Positions 44,081 through 54,013 of a stretch of DNA of 64,000 nt are shown here, one piece after another; position 1 is the stretch's first letter; each line of letters starts with the position of its first letter. Origin of the DNA: Clitoria ternatea (taxonomy: Eukaryota; Streptophyta; Magnoliopsida; Fabales; Fabaceae); contig CM075669.1 in NCBI GenBank assembly GCA_037962975.1, positions 109,384,501-109,448,500 on the forward strand. The letters run 5' to 3'. The translations under genes and the position numbers were made by a program. Below the pieces are notes generated by a model. It searched no databases. It had not been told where the DNA came from and saw nothing but the letters and a program-made list of their open reading frames with translations.

Positions 44081-44914
44081 TGTTAGAACCAAGTCTGGTT
44101 TGTAAAGGATTTCAAAGTTTCAATTATCATTTACCAGGCCACATGATTTGTTAATAACACACATCAAGACATTTAAATTAAATAAAGTCTACCCATGTAA
44201 TATCTAACTTGTTCAATTAAGTGTTTCACAATACAAACATAAAATGCATAGGTTATAAACGAAAGAGGGAGTCCATCAATTAAAAAGTCTACCTTAAACC
44301 ATGCAAGTAATTTTAGGACAAATCTGCCTGGGATCAGAAGTAGCTTGCTTACAAGCTTGACCAAGAAAAGTTTAATTCTAGAATAATGCTTAAGAAGAGT
44401 CTAATTTAAGTGCGTTCATCCAGACTTTTGGACTGCTAAGTACTTAGCACACGTACTTTCTTTATCAATCAGACCTCAGACTTTTGAGGCAATAACAATG
44501 TTACTCCAAAGCTTGCATCAAACAAAGATCAAAGTTTTTTTTAAAGATGCTCTGAACCAAGTTTTTATCAAGGGAAACTGTTCTTATCATCAAAAGAGAA
44601 AAGAAGACAAATCAATGCAAGAACCAAAGCTCGCATGGGAAGAAACCGATGTAGTTATTCTGCGTATTTCAAAAAAGCTGATGAAGATCAGCTCGTATGT
44701 CCGAAAGCTTTCAGAAGGTCAACCCTATATGCTCTGCATGTTTTAGTTGAAAGAAAAAAGCCAACAGAAGTCTTTTACTCTGAATCACTCAAGAAACACC
44801 ATTTTAGTGCAAGCTTGGATGTTCCTCATACCAAACCTTTTTTCCTCATCTCATCTTCAAGGTCCAATGCTCACAATGGCTAAATCCCTTCAACAGATTC
44901 ACAATGGCTATCTT

Positions 44915-44919
<5 letters not shown>

Positions 44920-44945
<26 letters not shown>
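44920..44945. repeat. (TA)n microsatellite in LTR
   Basis: About 13 TA units; absent from the 5' LTR partner, so it expanded after insertion. It lies where a TATA box would be. Confidence 0.85.
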
Positions 44946-45510
44946 AAGGGATCTCAAAACTTGAAGTTAACAACTCTAATGACTCTGAGAATTAGAATCA
45001 GATTCACAAAATCTCCTCTCTACTCTTTCAAGTTCTTAGTCTTAGCTTTTTTCTCTAAAGCAAAAACTTTCTTTGTTGTTTTGCTCTTAGCAGACCTTAG
45101 TCTTTGTCCTTCATACTTAGTGTATTAGCTCTTTATCTTATATCTTTTGTATATACTAAGTTCTTAGAAACACAAACACAAACTCTCTTTAAAATCCTTA
45201 TTTATGTAAAAGTCTGGTGTATTGCCAGCCTTAGTTTCTGTTGAGAAACTGTTGTTTAGCCTGAAGAGGATTTTGAAAAAATACTTGGGATTGAACTAGG
45301 AGTGGCTTGTTGAAACCATACTTGGGTTTAAGCAAGAAGTGACTAGAGTCAACAATACTTGTGGCACGGTTCGTGCCGTTATGTAAAAGATTTTTTTGCA
45401 TAGTGAAAATTCTTCAAGTTAGAAGGGACTGGGTATAGCTTGAGTTGGAAGTGAACCAATAAAAATTTTGTGTCCAATCTCTCTATCTCTGTTCTTATAA
45501 AGTGTGGTTC

Positions 45511-45515
45511 AAAAG
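45511..45515. repeat. Target-site duplication AAAAG, left copy
   Basis: Perfect match to 47470-47474. Confidence 0.88.
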
Positions 45516-47469
45516 TGTTGAAGAAAAGTCTGATCGAAGTCGAAACCATTTTAATAAACCAGACTCTATGAGATTTCTTGATAACTAACATTATGTATTC
45601 TAACTTAAATAAAGTCATGTGTTATCAATTGATGTGGGTGTTTAAATGTTTCAAGAAACATAAGGCTTAAGCTACAAAAGAAAGGGGGAGCCTATGCATC
45701 AAAAGTCTGAAAGGCTTAATCGCAACATGGACTCTACATTCTAAGACAAAAGAAGAATCAAAGGTCTGGTAATTCACTTCAAAAGAAATTTTCTTGCATC
45801 AAAATAACTCACCAGACCCAGACCTGAAAACCTCATTCAAGCTTCAGAATATATGAAAGCATCAAACCCTGTCTCCTCATCCTGAATCATTTTAGAGGTG
45901 GTCTGATACGTAAAGAATCAATTGTCACAAGTTATCTCCATCAAAGCTTAAAGAAAAGATTCTTGAAAGAAAGATTGACTAAACGGGGTGGATTCTGATC
46001 TATTCTAAAAATCATCTAAGTTTCACCTCTATCATACGCATTCAGAGATTCCTTGAATCAAAGTTTTCTCTCTTCGTGAAACTTATGCTACCTCTACTCC
46101 ATCTATGACTACACATATCTCAAAGATCTTAAACTTATATTGCTTGTATAGAAACATCTCTCTCTGATAACAAAAGCTCTTGCCCTTTGTGTAACTCCAA
46201 CAAGAAAGGCTTTTGTCCCTTGTACAACAACTCTCTCAACAGTCATATAATTGATAGCCTCTCCTTGAGCTCAGCAAGAATGATAATATATAAATAGAAT
46301 CAATCTCTTCATCAGATGCTCTCCAAAAAAATAGAAGAAAACAAAAGGAGAGCAAAAACAAATACGGAGAGCTGGAGCAGAAAAAGAAGATTGAAAAAGA
46401 TAGAGCTTGTGAAAAAGAAGAAGAAGATAAGCTAGAACACACTAATCAAAGTGTGATGGAAGAAGAAGAAAAGATCATGAACGAACACCAGACATTCGTG
46501 TACAAAAGCTCATGAGAAATGAAGAAATAGAAGTATACTCAACAATGAGTAACCATACTTGGAAGATCTACCATGAAGACAAAGAAAGCTCACTATGTGC
46601 AGTCATCTTCCTACTTAGATGCTATAGTAACTTGGGATATGTCTTCGTGTGCTTAATAGAATACTAACCCAAGCCATGCTTTCTGGCTTAGTACATTTTC
46701 CAACTATCTTTCACTTTCCAAATATACTGAGTCATATAGGAAAATAAGACCTTTCTTTCTTCACGAACCCATTTTCATGGTTTATCACTTAGCTCTGCTA
46801 AATCAAAAGGCTTATTTATTTGTAACAATTCTTCTAATACTTTGGTAGTACAGGTCTGGTGCATTGCCAGACTCTGTTAGTATGGGAAACACTATTGGCC
46901 TAGAAAGGCTTTTGAAACAATACTCGAGGTTTGAGCCAGGAGTGGCTTGTGAAAGAATACTTGGGTCTGCCCCAGGAGTAGGTGCTAAAAAGAATACTTA
47001 TAGGAATCTAGAGGGTCTGGTGTGTTGAAGCACGGGCCGTGCTTAAGCCAGGAGTGGCTGGAGTCAAGAATACTCAGAGCATAAGTTGTGCTTAAGCCAG
47101 GAGTAGCTAGAATCAAGAATACTTAAAGGCACGGATTGTGATTAAGCCAGAAGTGGCTGGAGTCAATAATACTCAACATCTGATGTAAATGATTTTTACA
47201 TAGTGAAAATCCTTCAGATTTGAAAGTACTGGATGTAGTCTCCGTGTTGGGGGTGAACCAGTATAAAATTGCTTGTGTGATGTCTCTTTCTCTCTGACTC
47301 TTTAACTATCAAAAGTCTAGTGATTATCATTAATATCTTTGATAGTAAAAGTCTAGTAAAAGTTTGGTTCGTTGTGCAAAATATTGTTACGCTTAAATAT
47401 AACTTTTTGGTTTGAAAAAGTGAACAGACTTATTCAAACCCCCTTCTAAGTTTGTTCTTCAAACCATCA
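45516..47469 (+). mobile_element. SIRE-type solo LTR nested in a SIRE-type LTR (1954 bp)
   Basis: Starts TGTTGAAGAAAAGTCTGA, aligning with the copia 2 LTR start TGTTAGAACCAAGTCTGG, and ends TTCTTCAAACCATCA, aligning with CTGATTCTGAACCATCA. AAAAG duplications flank it and no coding sequence lies between. It is longer than its host LTR because of tandem copies of the GCCAGGAGTGGCTGGAGTCA block. The relatives are similar in design but clearly diverged, so it comes from a sister family. Confidence 0.85.
47030..47178 (+). repeat. Three tandem ~50-bp units in SIRE-type solo LTR
   Basis: Units start at 47030, 47079 and 47129. Each carries GCTTAAGCCAGGAGTGGCTG then GAGTCAAGAATACT with a few changes. 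Single or paired copies of the same block are in the other SIRE-type LTRs (about 21480, 25340 and 45290). Confidence 0.85.
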
Positions 47470-47474
47470 AAAAG
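47470..47474. repeat. Target-site duplication AAAAG, right copy
   Basis: Pairs with 45511-45515. Confidence 0.88.
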
Positions 47475-47569
47475 TATGCTAGATTCACGCTTAAAAAGTT
47501 TTTAAGATCTACACGAAAAGAGTCTAAGACTTATTAAAGCCTTATTTTAAGTCTGATTCTGAACTATCA

Positions 47570-47574
47570 TTAAG
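47570..47574. repeat. Target-site duplication TTAAG, right copy, copia 2
   Basis: Pairs with TAAAG at 24089-24093, one mismatch. Confidence 0.68.
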
Positions 47575-47903
47575 TGTTTAGAATCGAACCTTGGGTTCAT
47601 CACGAGAATTGTTATGTGTTTCAATACGAACACATTGGGATCGGAATGACTCGAATTAGACACTCGTGGAATTTGCTCAACCAGAAATGACAAAGCATGC
47701 GCAAAGAGTCATCTAGTGGCGACTAAGATTTTTTTCTTTTTACTCTTTAAGCAGATAAGTTTCCCACTTACTTTGACTAGGTCCCACCACTATCCATTCA
47801 CCAATCACTAAGGGTTTGTTACTGATATCCGGGTCCTACGGCCGACTCAAAAATTTTCCCGACTGTTAACACATTTTATCGCATTCACCAAAATATGGGT
47901 GCA

Positions 47904-47906
47904 TAT

Positions 47907-47949
<43 letters not shown>
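47904..47949. repeat. (TA)n microsatellite, one CA interruption
   Basis: About 46 bp of TA units. Confidence 0.92.
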
Positions 47950-47952
<3 letters not shown>

Positions 47953-48060
47953 TTAATCTACTTCAATTAAAACCTTTTGATCAACTACATCCCCAAAACG
48001 GGCAAACACATGAAGCACATAATTTAATCGGCTAAAGCCTAATCTTATAAACATTACAAC

Positions 48061-49000
48061 AATACTCACGGCGAGGAAATGGGTGGTGAGAAGGATAAGT
48101 CCAATTAGGGATTTGATTAATTTTTAAAAAGTAAGGTATTTATAGGATGGACCACACATGAATTTTTAAAAAGTGAGGGATCTACTAACTTGATCGTAAC
48201 AAAGTGAAGGACTAAGTATTGTGTTTACTCTAAAAAAATTATCTCATAAAGAACTTGAACCCATGACCCATCATTAAAATATCATGACCTTTACCATTAG
48301 ACCAAAGTTTAACTCCAATAAATATATAGGAATATTAATATATTAAGGATAACATTAAATATCATTCATTTGTCATAGTATGAGGTATGTTCACCAACCC
48401 TATCGCTTGATTTCCAATATTAATTATCCGGTATTGACTTGAGCATTAGAGTGTTTGCAAGTGAACTCTTATTTTACCCCATAACGTGAGATATCAATGG
48501 TTGTTAGACAGAATCACTCCAAGACCATGAGATCTCCAATGGACTTAAAGATACACTATTGGGTCTATAATAAACTGATGTATAAGATATACACTAACAT
48601 ACCCAATACCTATACTAGAAGGATGTCTCCCATCTTAGATAGATGAAATATATTCATAAAATTATTAATTATAATATACATTGTTACTAACTCATCCAGT
48701 CTAAATACCGGCCCAAGGGTTAGAGGGTAATTTCACCTGCTTTTTAGGATTCAACTGATGTCACAGTTAATACCTCAGATTCAATAAATAGTATAGATCA
48801 CTCTCTACATACTGGATAGTCTAGGTCATCACATGGCACACCGGAAAGTGATTTGCCAATTCAATAAATAGTATAACGTACACGGTAGAAAATGACGTGT
48901 GAAGGCGTCCATGTCATGTGGCATCCTTTTTGCAGATTTGCACTGACAAACTTTGTAGAGTGTTACCTAACTTGAGAGGACTCATATGTTACTCATATGC

Positions 49001-49033
<33 letters not shown>

Positions 49034-49429
49034 AGGCAATTCACAACGAAGGTACGTTTACACACTATCCGTAACTTAGGTTCAAGTTCTCAAGCATTCT
49101 TAGCTAACTTGGGCGTCAAAGTTCCTTTGCAGGTGACACCACCTTTCACCCCTTAGTGCGAGAGCTTGGTGATTTGGATCTCCAAGACTCCAAGACCCTA
49201 TCTTCCCACTAGAAAAGGGTTTATAGTACCGGATCCCCACTGGACCGGTGTACCAAATTAACTGATAGCACCACATTTATGACTGGTTGCCACACCAGAT
49301 TTGCTACCCCGGTTCGGACCAGTTCATTGGCACACCAGTAGGACTTGATAGGTTGATTCCCATTTTTTTAAAAGTCTGGAAACTTGCATGGAGGCTAACA
49401 TGAGGGACCTTTAGAAGGGACATGTTAAG
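48061..49429. other. Unassigned AT-rich stretch; probably LTR and leader of the Tat-type element
   Basis: No ORF with a recognisable domain. CAATAAATAGTATA occurs twice (about 48784 and 48857). A TA run ending in ATATATAAATAG (49000-49032) could be a TATA box for transcription into the gag at 49430. GGGCGTCAAAGTTCCTTTGCAGGTG at about 49110 resembles leader sequence of plant Tat-type gypsy elements (recalled, unchecked). LTR ends were not found. Confidence 0.4.
49000..49027. repeat. (AT)n microsatellite, possible TATA region
   Basis: About 14 AT units directly followed by AAATAG. Confidence 0.88.
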
Positions 49430-50706
49430 GACGTCACACCTCTAGTGAATAGGTGCTTGATCTTTGAATCTCCTAGGGGAAGTTCTCAAAAAATGATACC
49501 CACGGGAGTACCTGATCCTCGTAATGATATCATAAAATAGCTAAGGGAGGAGTTGGCAGAGTTAAAGCGTGAACGAAAGCAAACTGAGGAAATAGTGGTC
49601 TCTCAAGCGAAGAAGACTCGTGAGACGTCTGGAAGGGAGAGATCTAATACCTTCTAGTATTTTAAGATTCCCATATATGAGGAGACGGAACAGTCTCAAG
49701 ATTCTGGAGAGCAAACTAGAACCAGGAGGAGGGAACCAACTACAATGGCATCAGGGACGTACAAGCTTAGCATCCCATTCTTCAGAAGGTTGATGAGCGT
49801 GCCCATCCCCAGGCACCTACAAACCATGCAACCCCTTTCCATAGGGAAATATTCGAGAGAAACTGACCTTAGTAAGTATCTTGATGCCTACGTTTATGAG
49901 GCAATGTTCTTAGGAGCTGAGGAGGACATGATGTGTCGTATGTTTACGCACACATTGACTAGAAAAGCTCTGAGTTGGTTCAAGGGGCTACCAACAGGGT
50001 TGATTGATTCTTGGGCAAATATGGCAGAGGCTTTTATGGAGCACTTTGTGATCTCTCGAGACGTTCCCAGGACCTCACACACCCTTGCCCGGACAGGGAG
50101 AGAACGAATCTTTGAAGGATTTTTAGAAAGGATTCTATAAGGAGGTAGCAATGGTACCTAATATTTCTAAAGTGATACAGTTACACATTATTATTGAGGC
50201 TTTGCAACCTAAATCTACCTTTGCTCTGTCTTAAGCTAAGAGCCCGCCCGCTTTATTTGAGGAGTTTAGAAGGAATGCGTCAAAGTATATTGGCATAGAG
50301 ATGCATCTGGAGGCTACAGCGGTGAGAGTAAAACCTACAATATCATTCCTACACCCGTTGAAGGAAAGAGAGAGGAAAAGCCTAGGCAAGATAGGCCTTT
50401 TCAAAAAGACAAATTCAAGAAGCCACAACCCAAGAAACAGGATAGATGAGTCTGTGCTTTTAACCATTATGCACCATTGAATGCACAACTCGCATAGATT
50501 CTAAGGAAGGTGGGTTGGCCGACATTCAACGTATATGGGATTAGACGGCCGACCCTGGTGAAGAGACCAGGAAACCCCTGTAAATACTGCAATTTCCATG
50601 AACAAATGGGTCATTCCACTGATTAGTGAAGATCATTAAAGGGTGTTGTTGAGGAACTTATTTGCGAGGGAAAGTTGAAGCAATATCTCTTTAAAGAGAG
50701 ATCTGG
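49430..50706 (+). pseudogene. Tat-type Ty3/gypsy gag, broken and truncated by Athila 2
   Basis: Open core 49745-50140 (131 codons): IPFFRRLMSVPIPRHLQTM, then GKYSRETDLSKYLDAYVYEAMFLGAEEDMMCRMF, then TLTRKALSWFKGLPTGLIDSW and a WANMAEAFMEHF-type helix. These blocks have the spacing of the Tat/Ogre retrotransposon gag domain (PxxxxYDGxxDPxxHLxxF ... FxxTLxGxAxxWFxxLP). N-terminal charged sequence from about 49430 and a C-terminal knuckle, CKYCNFHEQMGHSTD with the last Cys lost (about 50578-50625), lie in other frames. The reading ends where the Athila 2 LTR begins. No protease or pol of this element is in the window. Confidence 0.75.
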
Positions 50707-51508
50707 TGCATATCTCCCAGAGGATTATATTCTTTTGGCAAGCGTACCAATCGTTAAATTTGTAATATATTTGATCATCCCACAGGGATTGAGGTAATTA
50801 CCACAACCTACGACTAGTACAAGCTGAACCAGAACAACACAAGGTAAAATTCATTTTGTTTATGCTTTTCTATTATTTTTATATTTTTGTAATTTCAGAA
50901 ACAACATAAGAGATGAAGTGAGATTAATGGAAGATAGGTTAGGATTGCTTCATCTTACAATTTCATCAAGAAACATGCAATTAAGGTTCAATTAAGCTTC
51001 AGACTCGAGAAGACAATTCATAGATGGTTAATCCCTAATTCCTTAGGTGAATAACACTAATTCCTAAGCGTTAAACCCTAATCCCTTAGGTGTTCAGTGA
51101 CAAAGAAATGTAATGCGAAATTGGGGATTGAACCCTAACTATTCACCTAATTACTAGGCCTGAATTAGTTAGGAAGCTAGAAGTTACCTAAGCCTCAACC
51201 ATGATTCCTCACTAGTGAGATTCTTCAATTAGGTCTGGATTTGTCAATCCAGCAATGTAGAGCCACTTCTCAGCTTGTTCTCCTCTTTCTTCAGAAGATA
51301 ATTTCCTTAATACAGATTCAAGATTCCATCGGAAGCTTCAGCAATCCTAACCATAGGAGTTTAGCAACCCATGGAAATGGTTTTAGAAAGTGGAACGTGG
51401 AGAGCCATGGAAGAGAGTTTAGAGAGGGAAAATGTTTAGAGAGAGATTGAAAATTAGAAAAATGAATTGTGTTATTGCTTCTCTGTGTCCCTACAGAGTA
51501 TTTACAAA

Positions 51509-51521
51509 TATATATATATAG
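51509..51521 (-). promoter_or_regulatory. Possible TATA box of Athila 2 3' LTR
   Basis: Minus strand reads AGCTATATATATATTTG upstream of a GAGTCTGTAGGGACACAGAG-like start region. The same sequence, slightly longer, is in the 5' LTR near 62994-63008. AT-rich context makes it tentative. Confidence 0.35.
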
Positions 51522-51739
51522 CTACTGAAAAACTAACTAACTAACTCTAATTAAATACAAAGGAATCCGCTTAACAGTTAAACTAACGAAACTAATTAAT
51601 TAATTACAAGGGAATGACTAATTATAATATAATAATTAAATTACTAAAATACAAACATAGTCGACAACTAATAAAATAAAATAATTAAAGGTAACCACTG
51701 CAGCAATTCACGTTGAAAGAGAATAAAACTGGGCAAACA

Positions 51740-52150
51740 GACATCACACTTGAGCGTGATCTATGTACGCTTGAGTGTGGTACGTTAAATTGATGTATAC
51801 AGGATGACCTCACGCTTGAGCATGATCATGTCCGCTTGAGTGTGATACATAAATTCCTTGATGCAGGTGACTTCACGCTTAAGCATGATCGTGTCTGCTT
51901 GAGCGTGATACGTTATTCTGATGCATGCATGGTGATATCACATGAATTCAAGGCTCACGCTTAAGCGTGAAACTTGTTCGCTTAAGCGTGGAACTCCTTC
52001 GCTTGAGCGTGGTACGTTATTTGCTTGGGCATGATGACTTTAACCTTGATGCATGCTGTGACTTTTACATGGATTGCATGTTTACTTCACGCTTAAGCGT
52101 AGAGCTCTCTCGCTTGAGCGTGATGACCCTTATTCGCTTGAGCGAAGTAT
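51740..52150. repeat. CACGCTTRAGCGTG palindrome array in Athila 2 3' LTR
   Basis: About 13 units, such as CACTTGAGCGTGAT (51747), CACGCTTGAGCATGAT (51813), CACGCTTAAGCGTGAA (51957), TTCGCTTAAGCGTGG (51975) and TTCGCTTGAGCGAAG (52133). Most have arms CA...TG, some TT...AA as in Athila 1. Confidence 0.92.
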
Positions 52151-52248
52151 ATTACAATTTACTGGATCTATGTGTACGTACGTTGGGATTCCAGTGTATG
52201 TATGTTGGATGTCCTACACCTGATCCTGCAAAATACAACATATAAATG

Positions 52249-52290
52249 CCTAGCGTATGTACGCTGGTTTTCTAGCGTATGTACGCTAGG
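52249..52290. repeat. Paired AGCGTATGTACGCT motifs in Athila 2 3' LTR
   Basis: CCTAGCGTATGTACGCTGG and TCTAGCGTATGTACGCTAGG lie 23 bp apart, each a near-perfect palindrome around GTATGTAC. Both recur in the other LTR at 63801-63842. Confidence 0.9.
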
Positions 52291-52481
52291 TTAATGAATC
52301 TCTCAAATAAACACATTTCTTTATGTACTTATCTTTTTAACCATTTTCTTGCACAATTTAAATACATTTGAATTAAATAATTAAAATAAGAAAGAATGAC
52401 AATTTATTGCCAAACTCAACACAATTTAATGGATTAAGCTAAATTAAAGATGAATTTATTAAGTCTTTTCAAGACTTATCA

Positions 52482-52496
52482 CATCCTCAAACTTAA
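52482..52496 (-). other. Athila 2 polypurine tract
   Basis: In element sense AAGTTTGAGGATG directly precedes the LTR start TGATAAGTC. The tract is not pure (TTT inside) but its position is right. Confidence 0.75.
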
Positions 52497-54013
52497 AGCT
52501 TGCTTGTCGCAAGCAAGGGCTTAGATTAATTAAATCAATTGCACTTACTCAAGATAATCAACCTTTCCTTAACTTAATTCATACCATAATTATTGAATAT
52601 CATTCATGCTTTCTTTTTGTAACTTCTGAAAATATAATTACTCACACTTCCTTTGGGAAGAAGCTGGTGATGCTTTCCTCACAAGGATTAGTGTTTCACT
52701 CTTCTCTCAGTGTATAGGGTCAATTTTATGCACTCATCACTTTCATAATTGTTAGATCAACATAGGCTTGCAACAGCTCTAAACATCATGACATATGCTA
52801 GCACAATTGGATCAGTAAGGGCTTTTTAAGCTTGTAATGAGGTTAGGCTATAGGCTCCATTTTTGTTTTTCTAGTCAATGTTGGGTTAAAGGATGTGCCC
52901 ACTGATGCATTGCCTCAATCTTAACTTAAATGCCTCTACTAACCAACTCTTTTGCTTTTATAATTTTTTTCAGATGAAGGATAACTCAACTACTTGTGGT
53001 GCTTTGCACCTTCTTCTCTTTTAGTCCTTTGGACTCTTTCTTTCTTTCTTCTCTTTCATTTATTTTTTTTCCAATACCATTTTTCTTCTATATAGGAATT
53101 GCTTTACTGATTTTCACTTATCTTTTGCTTTTGCTGTTCTTCCTTTCATTTCTCAAAATCCTCATCTATAATTAAGGTCAGAGTGTGTCCTTTATTTGCT
53201 ATTAGGCATACTCTTCATCCCCAAACTTAGAACTTGCTAGTCCCTAGCAATAAGACAAGACTCAGCAGCTCATTAGTGGTACATCCAGGGATAATTCATT
53301 TGGTTTTTCTCAGATAAATTGGCTTGTAGAGTTAGGTACATCATCAGAATGAAAGGGGTCTCAGGCTCAAACATAATTATTAGGTCAAAGGATAATTAAT
53401 AGTAAGGATGGCTAAATTTGGCCCTAGCTAATTTACAAAGAAGGCCTTCATCATTTCCAATTGGAAAACATATAATCATTAGCAAGTACTGAAGCAAATT
53501 TTGTCTCACTAAGCAATATTGTAGGCATACTCAAAAGAAATAATAAAGGCTTAATCATGTCCCCAAACTTAATGCAAGATTACAAATTCAGATTGCTAAC
53601 TAGCATGGTGAATATACAAATAAATAAGGATGGAAATAGTTATGGACAGGGATCATGAATCAAGCAATGCAAAATCAATTAATTTATCCAATTGATGCCT
53701 AAGAATCAGCAAGATTTAAATAATTAAGATGAGTTCTAAATTAAGCATAGTTAATACCTTTCATAAGTGAATGAGAGTAAGGGATAGATTACCTCCTTTT
53801 TTACCTATATGGCAAGGATTTGGTGAGTGATGATTGCAAGAATTAGACAATACAAATCAGAAAAAGAAATAACAACAAGCAACTTAACATGGAAATAAAA
53901 TTTCATTACAACTGAAAAGGAAATACATTGTTCAAGAAAGGTCATTAAAAGAAAGTTAATACATCACAGAATTAACTTAAAATAAATGACAGCAAATTAA
54001 AATATCAGTCTTC
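52497..54013 (-). other. Athila 2 untranslated region between env-like ORF and PPT
   Basis: About 1.5 kb without a supportable ORF; includes a pyrimidine-rich stretch at about 53005-53085. Equivalent in place and length to 4241-5632 of Athila 1. Confidence 0.6.

Larger units (their letters stand above)
24094..47569 (+). mobile_element. SIRE-type copia element 2: LTRs plus env-like remnant, gag-pol deleted
   Basis: Plus-strand element with a 5' LTR (24094-28671 including a solo LTR), an internal remnant of only env-like and 3' sequence (28672-30121 and 42029-44080, less later insertions), a PPT and a 3' LTR (44081-47569 including another solo LTR). No tRNA-Met primer site follows the 5' LTR; the sequence after CTGAACCATCA reads TATTTAAATTAAATAAAG and goes straight into env-like coding sequence. 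Leader, gag, protease, integrase and RT are therefore missing. Without later insertions it would be under 6 kb. Imperfect 5-bp target duplications flank it. Confidence 0.8.
44081..47569 (+). repeat. Copia element 2 3' LTR, split by a solo LTR
   Basis: TGTTAGAACCAAGTCTGG ... GATTCTGAACTATCA. About 1.53 kb once the insertion 45516-47469 and one AAAAG copy are removed, close to the 5' LTR length. The short ORFs at 44498-44995 are LTR sequence in other frames with no domain. Confidence 0.88.
47570..48060 (-). repeat. Diverged chromovirus LTR fragment, second part
   Basis: Continues the fragment that stops at 24093. CTTGGGTTCATCACGAGAATTGTTA then GGAATGACTCGAATT parallels TATTGGGCTCTTCACAAAAGTTATTAGG in the Tekay LTR near 33985, and ATAATTTAATCGGCTAAAGCC parallels ATATAATCGAGTTGGCTGTAGCC near 34281. 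The expected terminal GGCTGTTACA is not found, so the right end is approximate. Confidence 0.55.
50707..52481 (-). repeat. Athila 2 3' LTR (1775 bp)
   Basis: Plus-strand TGCATATCTCCCAGAGG ... AAGACTTATCA. Aligns with 62188-64000. In the first 60 bases the two differ at four positions, all transitions. Contains the palindrome array and paired AGCGTATGTACGCT motifs. Confidence 0.95.

Noticed and set aside
44498..45128. Overlapping 74-82-codon ORFs around the TA microsatellite
   Set aside because: They lie inside the copia 2 3' LTR, and the 5' LTR partner does not keep them open.
46236..46442. 68-codon Ser/Phe-rich minus-strand ORF, possible membrane peptide
   Set aside because: Low-complexity reverse reading of a GAA/AAG-rich stretch in the solo LTR.
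48240..48330. Possible tRNA-like or gene-like phrase (AACTTGAACCCATGACCC, GACCAAAGTTTAAC)
   Set aside because: It has T-arm and D-arm-like words, but I could not build an acceptor or anticodon stem.
51967..52245. Short ORFs full of RLSV, LKRD and similar repeats (also at 55762-55953, 55861-56216, 63287-63544 and 63498-63797)
   Set aside because: They are translations of the palindrome arrays in LTRs and spacers. They read similarly on both strands because the units are palindromic, start at random Mets, and have no domain. They are likely to be mis-annotated as hypothetical proteins.
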